Of a stretch of 57,921 nucleotides of DNA, positions 26,202 through 34,303 are shown in pieces (the stretch's first letter is position 1; the number at the start of each line of letters is the position of its first letter). The DNA is from Xanthobacteraceae bacterium (GTDB lineage Bacteria; Pseudomonadota; Alphaproteobacteria; Rhizobiales; Xanthobacteraceae), in the NCBI GenBank assembly GCA_019746355.1, contig JAIESC010000179.1, positions 1 to 57,921 on the forward strand, read 5' to 3'. The notes under the pieces were generated by a model that saw only the letters and a program-made list of their open reading frames with translations, was not told the DNA's origin and made no database searches. Position numbers and translations under genes: made by a program.

Positions 26202-26663
26202 TCACTTCAGGCCGAGCAGCTCCACATCGAACATCAGCGTCGCATTCGGCGGAATGACGCCGCCTGCCCCGCTCGCGCCATAGCCGAGCTGCGGCGGGAT
26301 GATCAGCGTGCGCTTGCCACCCACTTTCATCGATCCCACGCCCTCGTCCCAGCCGCGGATCACGCGCCCCGCGCCGACCGGAAACTCGAACGGCTCGTTG
26401 CGGTCGACCGACGAGTCGAATTTCTTGCCCTTCGCTCCGTTGACGTAGAGCCAGCCGGTGTAGTGCACGACGACGGTCTGGCCTGTGCGCGGCGACGCGC
26501 CGGTGCCGGGCTTGCTGTCGATGATCTGCAGGCCGGACGACGTGGTGACGGGTTTTGCGGAGGACTGGGACATGGCGGACTGATCCATAATGCTTGAACC
26601 GAACACAGGCAGGCCGAGGGTGACGAACGCAGCGATCATTACGGTACGTGAACATGATGGCAT
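26202..26663 (-). CDS. FKBP-type peptidyl-prolyl isomerase, exported, copy 2
   Basis: A 153-residue paralog of the product of 25304-25765, with the same length, signal peptide (MPSCSRTVMIAAFVTLGLPVFGSS) and FKBP core (VHYTGWLYVNGAKGKKFDSS, PPQLGYGASGAGGVIPPNATLMFD). Differences are scattered substitutions, mostly in the signal peptide and in loops, so both copies look functional. The start ATG 26663 is preceded by GGGAGA, 7 bases away. Its 3' end truncates the monooxygenase fragment. Confidence 0.92.
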   Translation of the reverse strand: MPSCSRTVMIAAFVTLGLPVFGSSIMDQSAMSQSSAKPVTTSSGLQIIDSKPGTGASPRTGQTVVVHYTGWLYVNGAKGKKFDSSVDRNEPFEFPVGAGRVIRGWDEGVGSMKVGGKRTLIIPPQLGYGASGAGGVIPPNATLMFDVELLGLK

Positions 26664-26816
26664 CGGTGATCTCCCTGGGACGACCTGTCGGACCACCTCT
26701 GTGGCCCGATCCCGCAAGTGCCGCAAGGGGGGGCCGAAAAATGGCCGCAGCTTGTCTCGGTCACAGTCAAAGCATGCTAGCGCTCGCATGCCTGCAGAAA
26801 TTGTAGTTCGCTTCGC

Positions 26817-27374
26817 TCAGCCTATCCTACGGACTGCGACTGGAGCATCACGGCCCGCGCCTTTGAACCCTGCCGTACCAAAATCATTCTCGATAGTGGC
26901 CACGCCCGTCAACGCAAAGAAACCACTGAGGCAGAACTTTTCTTTGCCGCTCATTTCAGAATGCACCCAAACTTTTTCCGATCCGTCACTCTTTTTCACC
27001 AGCGCGAAATGCGACGGTATTTTTTTCTTACCAAGCAATCGACAAGTTGCCGCTTCCAGTTCGGAAACATCTTCATCCAAAATGCGCTCTTTCCCTTCTT
27101 TGTGGGCAAAGGAATTTCGAACCTTGTTCACAATCCGAACCGGCTCCAATCGAACAGCAGGAACTCCCAATGCTAAAAGAAGGCGTATTCGCTGATCCGG
27201 ATATTGCAAACGCAATTCGCTTGCGTCTGGAACTGAGCGTTCGACAACGTGCGTTAAAGCGCGGTCGATTTCGAAATGGATGCGAATAACTGCGCCAATA
27301 TCGTCCGGCGTCTCAATAGCGCGCATCATCCTGCTGCTGTCAACGTTGAACGAGAATGTTGTCAGCCTTGTCAT
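26817..27374 (-). CDS. HEPN/MtlR-like protein in a lower-GC segment
   Basis: A 185-residue protein. Residues about 25-105 form a helical region ending VRIVNKVRNSFAHKEG, where RNSFAH gives the Rx4H signature (R86, H91) of HEPN-like folds. The arrangement DQRIRLLLALG...IVNKVRNSFAH resembles MtlR (mannitol repressor-like) proteins. Such domains are found in RNA-binding or RNase toxins and regulators, and no target is evident. The gene is visibly AT-richer than its neighbours, with unusual codon choices, suggesting transfer. The ATG 27374 has GGAGG 9 bases upstream. A short ORF (27340-27438) overlaps its start. Confidence 0.55.
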   Translation of the reverse strand: MTRLTTFSFNVDSSRMMRAIETPDDIGAVIRIHFEIDRALTHVVERSVPDASELRLQYPDQRIRLLLALGVPAVRLEPVRIVNKVRNSFAHKEGKERILDEDVSELEAATCRLLGKKKIPSHFALVKKSDGSEKVWVHSEMSGKEKFCLSGFFALTGVATIENDFGTAGFKGAGRDAPVAVRRIG

Positions 27375-27438
27375 CACCCAACACCTCCAGTTGCATAATG
27401 TCTTTGTCGATCTCCATGGGATTGCGGGCTTTCACCAT
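27340..27438 (-). CDS. Possible small leader ORF overlapping the HEPN-like gene
   Basis: A 32-residue reading frame starts with ATG 27438 (MVKARNPMEIDKDIMQLEVL) and ends inside the HEPN-like gene start. It carries the GGAGG used by that gene. The open frame continues upstream without a stop into the pccB 3' end, so it could also be the tail of a truncated gene. It matches nothing I know. Reported because the overlap could couple translation of the HEPN-like protein. Confidence 0.25.
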   Translation of the reverse strand: MVKARNPMEIDKDIMQLEVLGDDKADNILVQR

Positions 27439-27503
27439 TAGCGAGCCGGCGACCGTCTGCACGTACAACCTACGAAATGCTCCCGTATTGAATCGTACGC
27501 TAG

Positions 27504-29036
27504 CTACACCGGCAAATTGTCGTGCTTCCTCCTCGGCATCTCCACCTGCTTGCCCTTCAGCATCGCCAGCGCCCTTGCGATCCTGCGCCGCGTCGAATGC
27601 GGCATGATCACGTCGTCGATATAACCGCGCTCGGCGGCGATGAACGGTGACAGGAAGCGCTCCTCGTATTCCTTCGTCCGCGCCGCGATCTTGTCCGGAT
27701 CACCGATGTCGGCGCGGAAGATGATCTCGACCGCACCCTTCGCGCCCATCACCGCGATCTGCGCGGTCGGCCACGCATAATTGAGGTCGCCGCCGACGTG
27801 CTTGGACGCCATCACGTCATAGGCGCCGCCGAACGCCTTGCGGGTGATGATGGTGACCAGCGGCACGGTCGCTTGCGAATAGGCAAACAGGAGCTTGGCG
27901 CCGTGCTTGATCAGGCCGCCGTACTCCTGGTCGGTGCCGGGCAGGAAGCCGGGCACATCGACGAACGTCACGATCGGGATGTCGAACGCGTCGCAGAAGC
28001 GCACAAAGCGCGCGGCCTTGCGCGAGGCGTCGCTGTCGAGCACGCCGGCCAGCACCATCGGCTGGTTGGCGACAAAGCCCACGGTGCGGCCGGCGATGCG
28101 GCCGAAACCCGTGACGATATTTTTCGCGAACGCTTCGGAGATCTCGAAGAAGTCGCCCTCGTCCACCACCTTGGTGATCAGCTCCTTGATGTCGTAGGGC
28201 TTGTTCGGATTGTCGGGGATCAGCGTGTCGAGCGACATATCCACGCGGCCGACGTCGTCGTGGCTCGGCCATTCCGGCACGCCGGCCTCGTTGTTGGCGG
28301 GCAGGAAGTCGATCAGCCGCCGCATCTGCAGGAGGCATTCGACGTCGTTGTCGTAGGCGCCGTCGGCGATCGAGGACTTGGTGGTATGCACGCTCGCCCC
28401 GCCAAGCTGCTCGGCGGTGACCACCTCGTTGGTCACGGTCTTCACCACGTCGGGGCCGGTGACGAACATGTAGCTCGTGTCGCGCACCATGAAGATGAAG
28501 TCGGTCATGGCCGGCGAATAGACGTCGCCGCCGGCGCACGGCCCCATGATGACGCTGATCTGCGGGATCACGCCCGAGGCGATCACGTTGCGCTTGAACA
28601 CCTCGCCATAGCCGCCGAGCGAGGCCACACCCTCCTGGATGCGGGCGCCGCCGGCGTCGAACAGGCCGACGATCGGGGCGCGGGCGCGCATCGCGGCGTC
28701 CTGCACCTTGATGATCTTCTGCGCGTGGGTTTCCGACAGGGAGCCGCCGAACACGGTGAAGTCCTTGGCGAACACGAACACGGTGCGGCCGTTGACCGTG
28801 CCCCAGCCGGTGACGACGCCGTCACCGGGAATCTTCTGCTTCTCCATGCCGAAGTCGATGGAGCGGTGCTCGACGAACATGTCGAACTCCTCGAACGAGC
28901 CCTTGTCGAGCATCAGCTCGATGCGCTCGCGCGCGGTGAGCTTGCCGCGGTTGTGCTGCGCCTCGATGCGCGCCGCCCCGCCGCCGAGGCGAGCCTGCTC
29001 GCGCCGCTGCTCCAGTTTGTCGAGGATGTCCTTCAT
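27504..29036 (-). CDS. pccB: Propionyl-CoA carboxylase, carboxyltransferase (beta) subunit
   Basis: A 510-residue carboxyltransferase that moves CO2 from biotin to propionyl-CoA (or a similar acyl-CoA), partner of PccA at 5096-7114. The N-terminus [19 protein letters not shown] with [20 protein letters not shown], the two crotonase-like halves with [21 protein letters not shown] and [16 protein letters not shown], the oxyanion glycines near [20 protein letters not shown], and the AFGGAYDVM...[11 protein letters not shown] segment are all PccB features. The ATG 29036 was chosen because it begins MKDIL, the normal PccB N-terminus; the longer 29072 start adds 12 non-conserved residues. Confidence 0.95.
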   Translation of the reverse strand: MKDILDKLEQRREQARLGGGAARIEAQHNRGKLTARERIELMLDKGSFEEFDMFVEHRSIDFGMEKQKIPGDGVVTGWGTVNGRTVFVFAKDFTVFGGSLSETHAQKIIKVQDAAMRARAPIVGLFDAGGARIQEGVASLGGYGEVFKRNVIASGVIPQISVIMGPCAGGDVYSPAMTDFIFMVRDTSYMFVTGPDVVKTVTNEVVTAEQLGGASVHTTKSSIADGAYDNDVECLLQMRRLIDFLPANNEAGVPEWPSHDDVGRVDMSLDTLIPDNPNKPYDIKELITKVVDEGDFFEISEAFAKNIVTGFGRIAGRTVGFVANQPMVLAGVLDSDASRKAARFVRFCDAFDIPIVTFVDVPGFLPGTDQEYGGLIKHGAKLLFAYSQATVPLVTIITRKAFGGAYDVMASKHVGGDLNYAWPTAQIAVMGAKGAVEIIFRADIGDPDKIAARTKEYEERFLSPFIAAERGYIDDVIMPHSTRRRIARALAMLKGKQVEMPRRKHDNLPV

Positions 29037-29119
29037 GCCGGGCCCCGCAGAGTCGTGCCAAATCAATAGCACGAGCGGACACAGGACGCCTCAACTGCGG
29101 AGCGCCCAAAGCGCGCCGC

Positions 29120-29953
29120 TCAATCCAGCCGGGTCAGCGTATGATAGAGCCCGACCGAAAAGGCGTGTGCCACCAGCGTTTCCTGCGCGCCGGAGCGTTG
29201 CGGCCGATCGGCCAGCACGCAGGCCGCATAGGTCGGCCCGTCGCGGCCGCCTGGATCGGCCTCAGCCAGCGCGGCCTCGGTGATGCGGCGGCAAAGCCAT
29301 TTCGTGAACGGCCGCAGCCAGGGATCGCCTTGTGCCCGGCTCACGCTGACCAGCATCGTCCCCGGCCACGGTCCCTTCCAGCTCACCGTGCAGGCCGTGC
29401 CCTTGCCCCGCAGCAGCCACGCACCGGGTAGGCCGAAACCCAGCCCCCGCGGCAGCGGCGCGCAGCGGTCGATGCTCCAGTCGCTGTCGCTGAACGCAAG
29501 CAGACGCTCCGGATAACCGGCTTTGCCGAAGCGATTGCGCAGCTCTTGGGCAAGGCTGCGGTCGGGCGGCCGATCCTGCTCCGGCGCGATGCGGAAAGGG
29601 AACGCAGCGGCATCCAATCCGCCGCGCGGCCCGACCGAAAACAGTCCAACCACGTCACTCAATCTCGTCTGCTGGGTGTCGTCGTAAATGATATTGCCGT
29701 CGAGTTCGACCCAGGTCCGGCCGGGCGGATATTGGAAATGCACCTTGGCGCGATCGCCGTACTTCGCCTTCATCTCCTCCAGAAGACCGTTGTAGGAAAC
29801 GAGCGACGTCGACACGTTGATGCCGAGCGCGTGCCGCGCTACCAGCTCCGAGCGGCGGCCGGTACGCCAATCGAGCACCAGTTCCGCGTAGGCCAGAGCG
29901 CAGACCAACGCGATGGCCGCCACCGCGACAACCACCTTGACGACGAGCCGCAT
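29120..29953 (-). CDS. Exported or anchored protein of unknown function, paralog 1
   Basis: A 277-residue protein with an N-terminal hydrophobic helix (RLVVKVVVAVAAIALVCALAYAELVL) that acts as anchor or signal. The soluble region includes VVGLFSVG, FPFRIAPEQDRPPD, FSDSDWSIDRC, WPGTMLVSVS, PWLRPFTKWLCRR and TYAACVLADRP. These line up in order with segments of the protein at 32078-32908 (GLFTVSDG, FPYSIVPDMFDRD, YTDSDWKLEGC, WMRFLITPICR, DYVACALIFDP), and the lengths are nearly equal. The two are diverged paralogs flanking the TPR gene. The family is not recognised; conserved cysteines suggest a disulfide-stabilised periplasmic domain. Confidence 0.6.
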   Translation of the reverse strand: MRLVVKVVVAVAAIALVCALAYAELVLDWRTGRRSELVARHALGINVSTSLVSYNGLLEEMKAKYGDRAKVHFQYPPGRTWVELDGNIIYDDTQQTRLSDVVGLFSVGPRGGLDAAAFPFRIAPEQDRPPDRSLAQELRNRFGKAGYPERLLAFSDSDWSIDRCAPLPRGLGFGLPGAWLLRGKGTACTVSWKGPWPGTMLVSVSRAQGDPWLRPFTKWLCRRITEAALAEADPGGRDGPTYAACVLADRPQRSGAQETLVAHAFSVGLYHTLTRLD

Positions 29954-30135
29954 GGGCGCTCCTTTCGCCGCCTTTGTGGCCGATCCGCGTTACCAATCCC
30001 TGACGGCCGAAGCTGCAATCCTTTGCACCTCACCGCGGCCGGGACACCCCGAAGCGGCCGGACTGGACCGCCCCCACCCCGGTGGTTTTCGGCTCGGGTT
30101 GCCGGAACCAGCCGCCTGGGGCATGACACCGCCCC

Positions 30136-31971
30136 ATGACCGGACCACAAACCACGGGACCCCGAGCTCCCCAGACCAGCGCCGCACCCGCGGCCGATCC
30201 GCTGCAGGAGGCGCTGGCGCTGCATCGGGCGGGCAAGCATGACCTCGCCATGCAGCGCTATGTGGCGCTGCTGCAGAAGGAGCCGGACAACACCGACGTG
30301 CTCTACTACGTCGCGGTGCTGGCGGTTCAGGAGGGGCAGATCGCCGAGGGCGCCAAGGTGATCCGCCGCGCGCTCGCGGTCGGCAAGCCGCAGGCGCGGC
30401 TCTACAACCTGCTTGGCCAGCTGCACCTGCGACAGAGCCAGGACGAGGACGCGCTGAAGGCGTTCGGCCAGGCGATCGAGACCGATCCCACATTTCCCGA
30501 CGCCTACGGCAACCGCGGCGCGCTGCTCGCCGAGATGAAGCGCTTTCAGGAGGCGTTCGAGGATCTCAACCGCGCCATCAAGCTTCGGCAGAACAACGCC
30601 ACCGACCTCTGCAACCACGGCGGCGTGCTGTCGGACCTCGGCCGCCTCGACGAGGCGCTGCGGAGCCTCAACCGGGCGCTGGAGCTGATGCCGAAGCTTG
30701 CGCCCGCGCTCTACAACCGCGCCGAGGTGCTGGCGAAGCTCGGGCGCCATGCCGAGGCGCTCGCGGACTACGACGCCGCCATCGCGATCTTCCCCAACAA
30801 TGCCGGCGCGCACAGCAACCGCGCGGCGGTGCTGAAGCAGCTCGGGCGGCTCGACGAGGCCCACGCTGCGGTCGACCAGGCGCTGGCGATCGATCCGAAC
30901 TCCGTGGAGACGATCACCAACCGCGGCAACATCGCCTTCCAGCGGGGCCGGATCGACGATGCGATCAGCGACTACGACCGGGCGCTGCAGGCCAAGCCGG
31001 ACTTCGCCGAGGCGCATCACGGCCGGGGGCTCGCCTACCTCCTCCGCGGCGACTGGGACGCGGGCTTCAAGGACTACGAATACCGCGACCGGCTGAAGAC
31101 GCCGGTGTACCAGCCCCTGCCGCACCCGCGCTGGAGCGGCGACCGCTTGGAGGGCAAGGCCTTGCCCGGCGAGCGGCTGCTGCTGCTTTGCGAGCAGGGT
31201 CTCGGCGACACGATCCAGTTCTCGCGCTTCGCGCCGCTGCTCGCCGCGCAGGGCCGCGACGTGACGCTGCTGGCGCCCGCCAACATGCAGCGGCTGCTGT
31301 CGACGCTCGAGGGCGTGACGGTCGCGAGCATGGCCGGCGCGCCGCCGGTCAATGGCCGTCCGACGCGGTGGCTGCCGTTAATGAGTGTGCCGGGCGCGCT
31401 CGGGGTGCGGCCCGACACCGTTCCGGCCACGGGGCCCTACCTCAAGGCCGAGCCCACGCGGGTTGAGACCTGGGCTGCCTGGGTCGGCAGCGAAGGCTTC
31501 CGCATCGGCATCAACTGGGGCATCGGCACGGTGCCGGTCTGGTTCAGCCGCCTGCGCGACGTGCCGCTTGCGGCGTTCGCGCCGCTTGCGGAGGTTTCCG
31601 GCGCGCGGCTTGTCTCGCTGCAGATGGGCGGAGCGCTGTCGCAGATCGGCCTCGTGCCGTTCGGAGCGAAGATCGAGCAGCCCGGCGACAGCTTCCATGC
31701 CGACATGGGCGCCTTCCTCGAGACCGCGGCGCTGATGATGAACCTCGACCTGATCGTCACCTGCGACACCTCGGTCGCGCATCTCGCCGGCGCGCTCGGG
31801 CGGCCGGTGTTCGTGGCGCTGCCGGCGATCTCCGACTGGCGCTGGCTCACCGGCCGCGACGACACGCCGTGGTATCCGAGCATGCGGCTGTTCCGGCAGG
31901 AGAAGCCGGGCGACTGGAGCGGCGTGTTCGTGCGGATTGCCGTGGCGGTCGCCGAGATGGCGAAGCGCTAA
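30136..31971 (+). CDS. TPR-repeat protein with GT9/GT41-like C-terminal domain
   Basis: A 611-residue protein. Residues about 20-320 carry tandem 34-residue TPR units (for example AYGNRGALLAEMKRFQEAFEDLNRAIKL, ALYNRAEVLAKLGRHAEALADYDAAIAI). Residues about 345-605 form a glycosyltransferase-B-like domain: LLLCEQGLGDTIQFSRFAPLLAAQG, then GINWGIG, and VTCDTSVAHLAGALGRPVFVALP, as in heptosyltransferase-type ends of many alphaproteobacterial TPR proteins. It may transfer a sugar to a protein or polysaccharide, with TPRs binding the target. No signal peptide. It starts 182 bp from the divergent paralog 1. Confidence 0.82.
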   Translation: MTGPQTTGPRAPQTSAAPAADPLQEALALHRAGKHDLAMQRYVALLQKEPDNTDVLYYVAVLAVQEGQIAEGAKVIRRALAVGKPQARLYNLLGQLHLRQSQDEDALKAFGQAIETDPTFPDAYGNRGALLAEMKRFQEAFEDLNRAIKLRQNNATDLCNHGGVLSDLGRLDEALRSLNRALELMPKLAPALYNRAEVLAKLGRHAEALADYDAAIAIFPNNAGAHSNRAAVLKQLGRLDEAHAAVDQALAIDPNSVETITNRGNIAFQRGRIDDAISDYDRALQAKPDFAEAHHGRGLAYLLRGDWDAGFKDYEYRDRLKTPVYQPLPHPRWSGDRLEGKALPGERLLLLCEQGLGDTIQFSRFAPLLAAQGRDVTLLAPANMQRLLSTLEGVTVASMAGAPPVNGRPTRWLPLMSVPGALGVRPDTVPATGPYLKAEPTRVETWAAWVGSEGFRIGINWGIGTVPVWFSRLRDVPLAAFAPLAEVSGARLVSLQMGGALSQIGLVPFGAKIEQPGDSFHADMGAFLETAALMMNLDLIVTCDTSVAHLAGALGRPVFVALPAISDWRWLTGRDDTPWYPSMRLFRQEKPGDWSGVFVRIAVAVAEMAKR

Positions 31972-32006
31972 GGTCCGATCCAGTCAAAACTGCAGTTTCG
32001 GCGTTT

Positions 32007-32045
32007 GTGTCCCTGGGTCCCGCTTCCGCGGGGCACCAGGGACAC
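32007..32045. repeat. Intergenic hairpin
   Basis: GTGTCCCTGG (32007-32016) and CCAGGGACAC (32036-32045) form a perfect 10-bp stem that continues as a GTCCCGC/GCGGGGC-like inner stem around TTCC. It lies between the convergent ends of the TPR gene and paralog 2. No T run follows, so it is a repeat-like hairpin or weak bidirectional transcription stop. Confidence 0.5.
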
Positions 32046-32077
32046 GAGCACCGACGCTCAATTGAAAGGAGCAAACG

Positions 32078-32908
32078 CTAGCGGATGACCGCAAGTCCCT
32101 TGCCGGTCACCTGATAGACCCGGCGATCCAGGACATCGCGCGGCCCGCCGGCCGGCCGCTCCGGGTCGAAGATCAGCGCGCAGGCGACGTAATCGGCCTT
32201 GCCGCCCTGCTCGGCCAGCTCCTCGAGCCAGCCGCTCGACATCAGCCGGCAGATCGGCGTGATGAGAAAGCGCATCCACCGGCCGCCCTCGGCGACGACG
32301 CCGCCGATCAGCATGGTCGCCTGCGGCTGCTTCAGCCAGCGCACGATGCAGACGTCGCTGCTGCCAAGCCGCAACCGCACGTCGACGGAGGAGATGCCGG
32401 TGCTCGGCGTGAGAAAGCTCTTGCAGCCTTCGAGCTTCCAGTCGCTGTCGGTGTAGTCGAAGTAGCCCGGCGCGCGGGCATGGAAGCGCTTGAGCCTGTC
32501 ATGCGTCACCGGCGCGCGGTGATCGCGGTCGAACATGTCGGGGACGATGGAATACGGAAACCGCTGGATCGACCTGCCGTCGCTTACGGTAAACAAACCG
32601 TAGATGCTGGCGAGCTTGCGGACCGAGGCCGGCTGATCGTCGACGTTGCCGGGCAGCCCGCCACCGCCGGCGGGACCGGCGTCGTCGGCGGCCGGCTCGT
32701 GCGCCGACTCATGCGAGGCCTTGGCTTGCGCGTCGAGCGCGCTCAGTTCGGCGGTCCTGCTGGAATATTCGAGCGCCGCAGCATAGCCGAGCTGCAGGTT
32801 GGAGGCCGGCATGACCCATTCCAGGACGGTCACCGCATAGGTCGCGCCCGCGATCAGGCCCACGCAGCCGAGCGTGGCGGCAATTGAGACCGCTATCCGC
32901 GCCTTCAT
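32078..32908 (-). CDS. Exported or anchored protein of unknown function, paralog 2
   Basis: A 276-residue protein with an N-terminal hydrophobic helix (IAVSIAATLGCVGLIAGATYAVTV) and a soluble domain. Shared with paralog 1 at 29120-29953 are GLFTVSDG, FPYSIVPDM, DSDWKLEGC, RWMRFLITPICR and YVACALIFDPER. An Ala/Gly/Pro-rich stretch (about 70-90) is specific to this copy and may be a linker. It is convergent with the TPR gene, while paralog 1 is divergent from it. Family not recognised. Confidence 0.6.
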   Translation of the reverse strand: MKARIAVSIAATLGCVGLIAGATYAVTVLEWVMPASNLQLGYAAALEYSSRTAELSALDAQAKASHESAHEPAADDAGPAGGGGLPGNVDDQPASVRKLASIYGLFTVSDGRSIQRFPYSIVPDMFDRDHRAPVTHDRLKRFHARAPGYFDYTDSDWKLEGCKSFLTPSTGISSVDVRLRLGSSDVCIVRWLKQPQATMLIGGVVAEGGRWMRFLITPICRLMSSGWLEELAEQGGKADYVACALIFDPERPAGGPRDVLDRRVYQVTGKGLAVIR

Positions 32909-32997
32909 CGGTTTGTTGCTCCCGTCAGGCCGACGCGTAGCAGAAAGGGGTTAGCCGATGCTGAATCGGGGACTTGGGTGCAACAGCCAGGCACGTC

Positions 32998-33130
32998 ATT
33001 CCGGGGGGCGCCGCCAGCGCGTTCACGCGCGTCTTCGACGCGCTATGGGCGCGAGCCCGGAATCAGAAACGCAGGAAATTCCGATGTAACTGGATTCCGG
33101 GCCCGCCGCTTCGCGGCGTCCCGGAATGAC
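32998..33130. repeat. Family A repeat copy 2, carrying a family D segment
   Basis: It opens CATTCCGGGGGGCG and closes CGTCCCGGAATGAC, like the copies at 64-168 and 42375-42477. Nested inside at 33016-33046 is the 31-bp family D sequence, which is found inverted at 23882-23912, making this copy longer. It lies 7 bp from the stop of the ATP12 gene. Confidence 0.75.
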
Positions 33131-33137
33131 CGCGCGG

Positions 33138-33932
33138 CTATTTGGCGGGAAGCTCAGCAAGAATCAGCGCCGCCGCATCGAATTCCCTGCGGCGATAATC
33201 GCGGCGCTGCAGCGCCAGCTCGTCGCGGCCCCAGAACTGAATGTTCCAGTCCTCGTCGACATGGGCCGCGGTCCACACATCATCGGGCGACAGACGGCGC
33301 TCGGCGAGCGCAAGCGCGAGCAGCGCCGAGCCGGTGATGGTGGTGGCGATGCTCAGCGCGCCGAGACGCCAATGGCCAGGTGGATCGTCGGTGCCGGAGA
33401 TTTTCGGACGCGCCGCTGCGATCGCTTCCGGAGCCTGCGCGACATGCATCACGCCTTCGGCAAGACTGAAGCGCGCGCCGATCGCATCGCGCGCCCAGGC
33501 CAGGACCGGATCCCAATGCTTGCGCTGGAGCGCGACGAGACCGTCGGGCTCGGATGCGCGGTAGAACAGAAGATCGGTCCCGAGATATTTCGCGATCTCG
33601 TCGGCGACCGGCGCGGGCGCAGGCGCCACGCCGTCGATGATCGAGTTGGCGAGCCGGGTGAGCGGCATGGTCGCCGGATCGATCACCTTCTCCTGCGCGC
33701 GCCATTCGGCGGCGATCGCTTGCGCGATCGCAAGCACCGGCGCGGCGAACGGATTGCGCGCAGGCGTGCGCACCGCGCGGCCGTCGAGCAGCACCGCGTA
33801 GCCGCCGCTGCCCTTGCCGGCCGTCGCCTCCTTGAAGAACCGCGCACGCAAATTCGGACGCATGTTGCGCCGCGCCGCCTCCATCGGATCGAGCGGCTGA
33901 TTGGCAAATATGTCCTCGAAGATGTCGCGCAT
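33138..33932 (-). CDS. ATP12-family chaperone
   Basis: A 264-residue protein of the ATP12 family, which in mitochondria and alphaproteobacteria assists assembly of the F1 ATPase, binding the alpha subunit. Visible segments: GYAVLLDGRAVRTPARNPF, AIAAEWRAQEKVIDPATMPLTRLANSIIDG, TDLLFYRASEPDGLVALQRKHWDPVLAW and the acidic AAHVDEDWNIQFWG near the C-terminus. The start ATG 33932 places MRDIFEDIF at the N-terminus, as usual in the family. Longer in-frame readings extend into the intergenic region without conserved sequence. Confidence 0.9.
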   Translation of the reverse strand: MRDIFEDIFANQPLDPMEAARRNMRPNLRARFFKEATAGKGSGGYAVLLDGRAVRTPARNPFAAPVLAIAQAIAAEWRAQEKVIDPATMPLTRLANSIIDGVAPAPAPVADEIAKYLGTDLLFYRASEPDGLVALQRKHWDPVLAWARDAIGARFSLAEGVMHVAQAPEAIAAARPKISGTDDPPGHWRLGALSIATTITGSALLALALAERRLSPDDVWTAAHVDEDWNIQFWGRDELALQRRDYRRREFDAAALILAELPAK

Positions 33933-34303
33933 CGTTCGCAAAACGGGCCTGGGTTGTGGTGACGCTGTTGTGATTGGAATTGTGCGCCGCAGCAACCCCA
34001 ATTGACCGTGGAATGCAAAATAACGCCGCCACAAATTCGTGCCGGGAAGCCGCGATTTCCGGCGTTTTGCGCCGCGTGCAGCGCCGCATTGTGCCGTATT
34101 GACCGCGCCACACGCAGCCTTTGGATTTGCAGACGCCGGGCCACAGATATGCCCGTGGCAGCGGTGGAATTCGATGTTTTTGTCTATTAAAATTCCATTC
34201 TGGAATCGGCGGTTACACGTCGGCCGCCGCCGAATGGGAACCTGTTGCTGCGTCACGCGAGCCCTTGGGAATTCGCGAAGAAGGGGCGCGTGAAGAGGAG
34301 TCG
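33933..34303. other. 371-bp divergent intergenic region before the kor operon
   Basis: This region separates the ATP12 gene from the oxidoreductase operon and must hold both promoters. It is richer in A and T than its surroundings, notably GATGTTTTTGTCTATTAAAA (from 34172), a plausible -10 region for the plus-strand operon, and TGCAAAATAACG near 34012. No clear pair of -35 and -10 boxes, FNR box or terminator was found, and no ORF has coding character. Confidence 0.4.

Noticed and set aside
25802..26257. Intact FAD monooxygenase gene between the FKBP copies.
   Set aside because: Sense changes frame near 26100 and the homology ends after about 90 residues, so it is a fragment.
27504..29036. 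Interpretation of pccB as methylcrotonyl- or acetyl-CoA carboxylase.
   Set aside because: The segments and 510-residue length fit the PccB group best, and a matching PccA is present in the window; residual uncertainty is stated in the entry.
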